Assembly: GCA_937890595.1 (NCBI GenBank)
Contig: CALADM010000025.1
Location: 62,001 to 126,000 of the forward strand
Reading direction: 5' to 3'
DNA: 64,000 bases
Source of the DNA: CAJMNU01 sp905214855
GTDB taxonomy: Bacteria; Bacillota; Clostridia; Lachnospirales; Lachnospiraceae
Below, piece by piece: positions 62,388-64,000 of the stretch (positions are counted from its first letter, which is position 1; every line of letters begins with the position of its first letter). A program made the position numbers and the translations under genes. A model generated the notes under the pieces. That model saw nothing but the letters and a program-made list of their open reading frames with translations, was not told the DNA's origin and made no database searches.

Positions 62388-64000
62388 CTATGTTTCTTTC
62401 CATCTATTTTTCAATGTAGTCTGTAGACGATATAGTGTATTTAATGCATCGATCGGTGTCATTGTGCCAAGTTCCATTTCGCTGAGTTCTTTTATAATAT
62501 CATCTTCTTTAACAGTATCAAATAATGTCATCTGCAAAAGATCTACTTCATCAGGTTTCGGAACTGACTGACGTTTGGAAGAGGCAGATGGACTGTTTTG
62601 TGCAATTTCTCTGGCACGAACCGTAATATCCGCATCGCTCAGTTCCTCTACCAATTCTCTGGCACGAGCTGTAACCTGTTCTGGAACTCCCGCAAGGCGT
62701 GCCACCTGAATGCCATAGCTCTTATCTGCCCCTCCCCGAATGATCTTACGCAAAAAGACAATATCTTCTCCCTGCTCTTTTACGGCAATACAATAATTAT
62801 TGACTCCATTGATCGTCCCTTCCAGCTCTGTCAGTTCATGGTAATGTGTTGCAAATAACGTCTTTGCCCCCAGTAATCTTGGATTACTGATATGTTCTAC
62901 CACAGCCCATGCAATAGCAAGACCATCAAATGTACTAGTTCCTCTGCCAATCTCATCTAACACTAAAAGGCTGTTTTTTGTCGCATTGCGAAGGATATTG
63001 GCTACCTCTGTCATCTCTACCATAAATGTACTCTGACCAGAAGCAAGGTCATCGGAAGCCCCCACACGGGTAAAAATCCGATCGCAGATTCCAATATTTG
63101 CTGAATCTGCCGGAACAAAACTTCCAATCTGAGCCAAAAGCACGATCAATGCCGTCTGACGCATATAAGTCGATTTTCCCGCCATATTCGGACCTGTGAT
63201 GATTGACACACGATTTTTGTGATTATCCAAAAGTGTATCATTGGATACAAATAGAGTATCCTTATTCATCAGCTCCACAACAGGATGCCGTCCTCCTTTT
63301 ATATGGATCGATCCACGTTCATTGATCTCCGGACGCACATATTGGTTTCGCATGGCAACATTTGAAAGGGAAGTGAAGACATCCAGCTTAGCTACTGCCT
63401 TTGCTGTTTTTTGGATACGCACTACCTCTGCAGCAATCGTATCCCTCACCTGACAAAACAGTTCATACTCTAAAGCATACAATTTGTCCTCTGCTCCTAA
63501 GATCATTTCCTCCAGATTTTTCAATTCCTCTGTCATATAGCGTTCTGCATTTGCAAGAGTCTGTTTACGGATAAAATAATCTGGTACTAGATCCTTAAAG
63601 GAATTGGTCACCTCAAAATAATAACCAAAGACTTTGTTATACTTAATCTTCAGATTTTTGATCCCTGTTTTCTCACGTTCTTTCACTTCAAGTTCAGCCA
63701 GCCAATTCTTCCCCTCTGTCTTTGCATGGCGTAATGTATCTGCCTCTTCTGAGAATCCCTCCCGAATGATTCCGCCATCTCTTACAGAAATCGGTGGTTC
63801 ATCCACAATTGCTCTCTCTAAAAGTCCTGTGATATCTTCTAAAGAATCCATTTCCTCATTGATCTCTTTTAACAGTTCACTGGAAAATTCTGCTAAGATC
63901 TGTTTTATATACGGCAGCATCTTCAGAGAATTCTGAAAAGAAATCAAGTCTCTGGGATTGGCTGTTTTATAGCTGATCCTCCCTATCAAACGTTCCAGAT
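62388..64000 (-). CDS. mutS: DNA mismatch recognition protein MutS, 5' end beyond the window
   Basis: About 537 C-terminal residues are visible; the frame stays open to the right edge, so the ATG at 63989 is internal (LERLIGRISY precedes and spans it). The helical core (DFISFQNSLKML-like LISFQNSLKML), the clamp (NKVFGYYFEVTNSF) and the ATPase are present: Walker A ITGPNMAGKSTYMRQTALI, DDLASGQSTFMVEM, Walker B LLVLDEIGRGTSTFDG and FATHYHELTELE. The mismatch-binding N-terminal domain lies off the window. It is followed after 79 nt by mutL. Confidence 0.96.
   Translation of the reverse strand, partial: LERLIGRISYKTANPRDLISFQNSLKMLPYIKQILAEFSSELLKEINEEMDSLEDITGLLERAIVDEPPISVRDGGIIREGFSEEADTLRHAKTEGKNWLAELEVKEREKTGIKNLKIKYNKVFGYYFEVTNSFKDLVPDYFIRKQTLANAERYMTEELKNLEEMILGAEDKLYALEYELFCQVRDTIAAEVVRIQKTAKAVAKLDVFTSLSNVAMRNQYVRPEINERGSIHIKGGRHPVVELMNKDTLFVSNDTLLDNHKNRVSIITGPNMAGKSTYMRQTALIVLLAQIGSFVPADSANIGICDRIFTRVGASDDLASGQSTFMVEMTEVANILRNATKNSLLVLDEIGRGTSTFDGLAIAWAVVEHISNPRLLGAKTLFATHYHELTELEGTINGVNNYCIAVKEQGEDIVFLRKIIRGGADKSYGIQVARLAGVPEQVTARARELVEELSDADITVRAREIAQNSPSASSKRQSVPKPDEVDLLQMTLFDTVKEDDIIKELSEMELGTMTPIDALNTLYRLQTTLKNRWKET

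Overview
The window is a low-GC, densely coded bacterial chromosome segment, most likely from a gut-type Lachnospiraceae (Clostridia). Support comes from gene order rather than any marker gene: radical-SAM/DUF2344/RNase G; sepF-yggS-ylmH-aroB-lspA-rluD; radC-mreC-mreD-PBP2-minC-minD-minE-rodA-mgsA-dac; and mutS-mutL-miaA followed by a methionine-gamma-lyase-like gene. I saw no rRNA, tRNA, CRISPR array, prophage or intact insertion sequence. Both window edges cut a gene: RNase G on the left and MutS on the right.

Layout. 1-3.6 kb: RNA-processing genes on the minus strand. 3.8-19.8 kb: an accessory molybdenum-enzyme region. It holds XdhC, an NTP-transferase/ModE-type fusion, a FecCD-type ABC importer of the kind used for molybdate/tungstate, a methyltransferase-THEP1 NTPase fusion, an NTP-transferase/HD fusion, an IscU-like scaffold, the three subunits of a xanthine-dehydrogenase/4-hydroxybenzoyl-CoA-reductase-type enzyme, an MFS transporter and a divergent TetR regulator with two matching palindromic operators. 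20-25.5 kb: a carbohydrate ABC importer and a lipoprotein. 25.6-36.1 kb, minus strand: an SGNH esterase, a MalY/PatB C-S lyase, an NSS sodium symporter, a Gfo/Idh/MocA oxidoreductase, a heparinase II/III-type lyase, a CAP-domain secreted protein, an ArsC-like protein, a TtcA-like enzyme and a YitT protein. 36.3-40.6 kb: poorly conserved surface genes, including a possibly truncated orphan between short direct repeats. 40.6-64 kb: core cell-envelope, division and DNA-repair genes, nearly all on the minus strand.

The most unusual locus is the molybdenum-enzyme region. The FAD subunit (12250-14616) carries an entire GltD-like NAD(P)H oxidoreductase module inserted into its sequence. The insertion lies within a cysteine-rich loop resembling the [4Fe-4S] loop of 4-hydroxybenzoyl-CoA reductase. 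This predicts a wired path NAD(P)H - FAD/[4Fe-4S] - [2Fe-2S] - molybdenum, so the enzyme might run reductively on an organic substrate imported by the MFS protein. Neighbouring genes would supply molybdate, mature the cofactor and sense the inducer. The substrate is unknown.

The 20-33 kb region looks like uptake and breakdown of an acetylated, probably uronate-containing glycan, although esterase, lyase and transporter are not in one operon. The right-hand third is ordinary housekeeping DNA. Its main points of interest are several well-supported TTG starts and purine-rich intercistronic spacers.
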